NCBI GenBank assembly: GCA_949317995.1
Contig: OX439047.1
Span: 51,161,505-51,225,504, forward strand
Length of the DNA: 64,000 bases
DNA from: Acholoe squamosa
Taxonomy: Eukaryota > Annelida > Polychaeta > Phyllodocida > Polynoidae
Direction: 5' to 3'
The stretch's first letter is position 1; each line of letters starts with the position of its first letter. Below the pieces are notes generated by a model, which was not told the origin of the DNA, made no database searches, and was given only the letters and a program-made list of their open reading frames with translations. The translations under genes were made by a program, and so were the position numbers. This document shows, one piece after another, positions 63,342 through 64,000 of this stretch.

Positions 63342-64000
63342 GGTCTAAAGTACATCTGTACAATATAAATTCTACATGTAAAATAAAAATATTGCCGGCT
63401 GTTACCAGTGGTTTTTTTTCAGGTACCAGATGAAACAATGGCGCCCCCTACTGAGGATCCCACTATCCATGACTACGAAAATAGATTGATTATTTGCAGG
63501 ACTGAATACCTAAAGATAATTTTTGTCAGGAACGAAATAATGAATAAAGGAGAGAGAGAGCATTGTAGTTTGGTTGTCTAACTCATTTAGATGAGTTAGT
63601 TGACCAACTATCATCAACCTGGCGCTGTATATGTACTTCTCATTAGTCAATAGGGCCAATCTTGAATCTCTTGAATTGAACCTATCTACATTTTTAAGGA
63701 TTTTTTTTACAAAATAGCACGTGAAAGACGAAGCTAATGTTACCCTTCCAACAGCTACCGCTCTACTGAGCTCTTTTATAGTGCTCTGCCTCTTCTCCAT
63801 AGCGACGTGATGTCACAGGGTAACATGGTTACCATGTTGCTAGGAGTTGCCAAACAGATCAACAAATTAGTTGTTGAATTGGTTCTGGCTATGTTGTCAA
63901 ATTTTAGCAGTGTAAAGTAGACAATCTAAGGGCTGGGCGGTTTCATCATGTGAATCCTCAGGCTGTATGATCCAGTTATATTCTAAATCTAGTTGATTTA
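63342..64000 (-). promoter_or_regulatory. Presumed upstream region of the host gene
   Basis: No convincing coding sequence. At about 63811-63850 the minus strand reads CCTAGCAACATGGTAACC followed further on by TGACATCACGTCG, resembling RFX half-sites next to a CRE-like site. CCAAT-like and GGGCGG boxes lie near 63870 and 63936. An acceptor-like TTGTACAG just before the ATG could mark a 5' untranslated exon. The transcription start is not determined. Confidence 0.35.

Noticed and set aside
63510..63800. 96-codon minus-strand ORF upstream of the host gene
   Set aside because: No recognisable features, AT-rich, and located in the presumed promoter; probably chance.

Overview
This window looks like nuclear DNA of an invertebrate animal, probably aquatic. 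There are no operons. It holds a spliced gene, minisatellites, a MITE, a DIRS-like tyrosine-recombinase retroelement and at least four related Ty3/Gypsy-type LTR retrotransposons. I cannot name the species. The Ty3/DIRS mix, the long intron and the repeat style would fit a lancelet, hemichordate, echinoderm or mollusc.

Layout. (1) 17-316 is a short MITE. (2) About 1600-13731 is LTR element TE-A on the minus strand (5' LTR 13313-13731, gag, pol, then accessory ORFs). Its 3' LTR is not seen. (3) 13732-16271 and 30439-32000 are the two halves of a minus-strand DIRS-like element with split direct repeats. It is interrupted inside its reverse transcriptase by TE-B (16272-30438, plus strand). TE-B is the best preserved element: 357-bp LTRs with five differences, a 4-bp CTTT target duplication, gag, pol, three accessory ORFs and a 1452-bp tandem duplication at its 3' end. 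(4) 32001-64000 is host DNA carrying a two-exon minus-strand gene (exon 1 at 63166-63341, final exon at 34714-38020). Its roughly 25-kb intron holds three tandem-repeat arrays and TE-C (41820-61975, minus strand, AGTG target duplication).

TE-C itself carries two insertions: an 8.7-kb inverted-repeat foldback element (43115-51842, 6-bp CTTATG duplication) inside its accessory ORF, and a rearranged plus-strand relative, TE-D (about 56813-60796), in its gag.

How the genes fit together. The Ty3-type elements share LTR ends (TGTAGG...TTACA/ACTACA), a G-rich polypurine tract, 4-bp target duplications and, where visible, a tRNA-His-like primer site. Gag has a coiled coil, a capsid core and a CCHC knuckle. 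Pol runs protease, RT, RNase H, integrase, then a basic tail with AT-hook-like GRP motifs. The distinctive part is downstream of pol, where env would sit. There TE-A and TE-B carry a conserved cassette of non-envelope proteins: X (a core plus a Lys/Ser-rich tail), Y (a paired C2H2-type zinc finger) and Z (a coiled coil ending in a VFG...WDGT motif). TE-C keeps a Z-like ORF only. I consider this cassette the most interesting candidate for an undescribed system. All functions given for it are inference.
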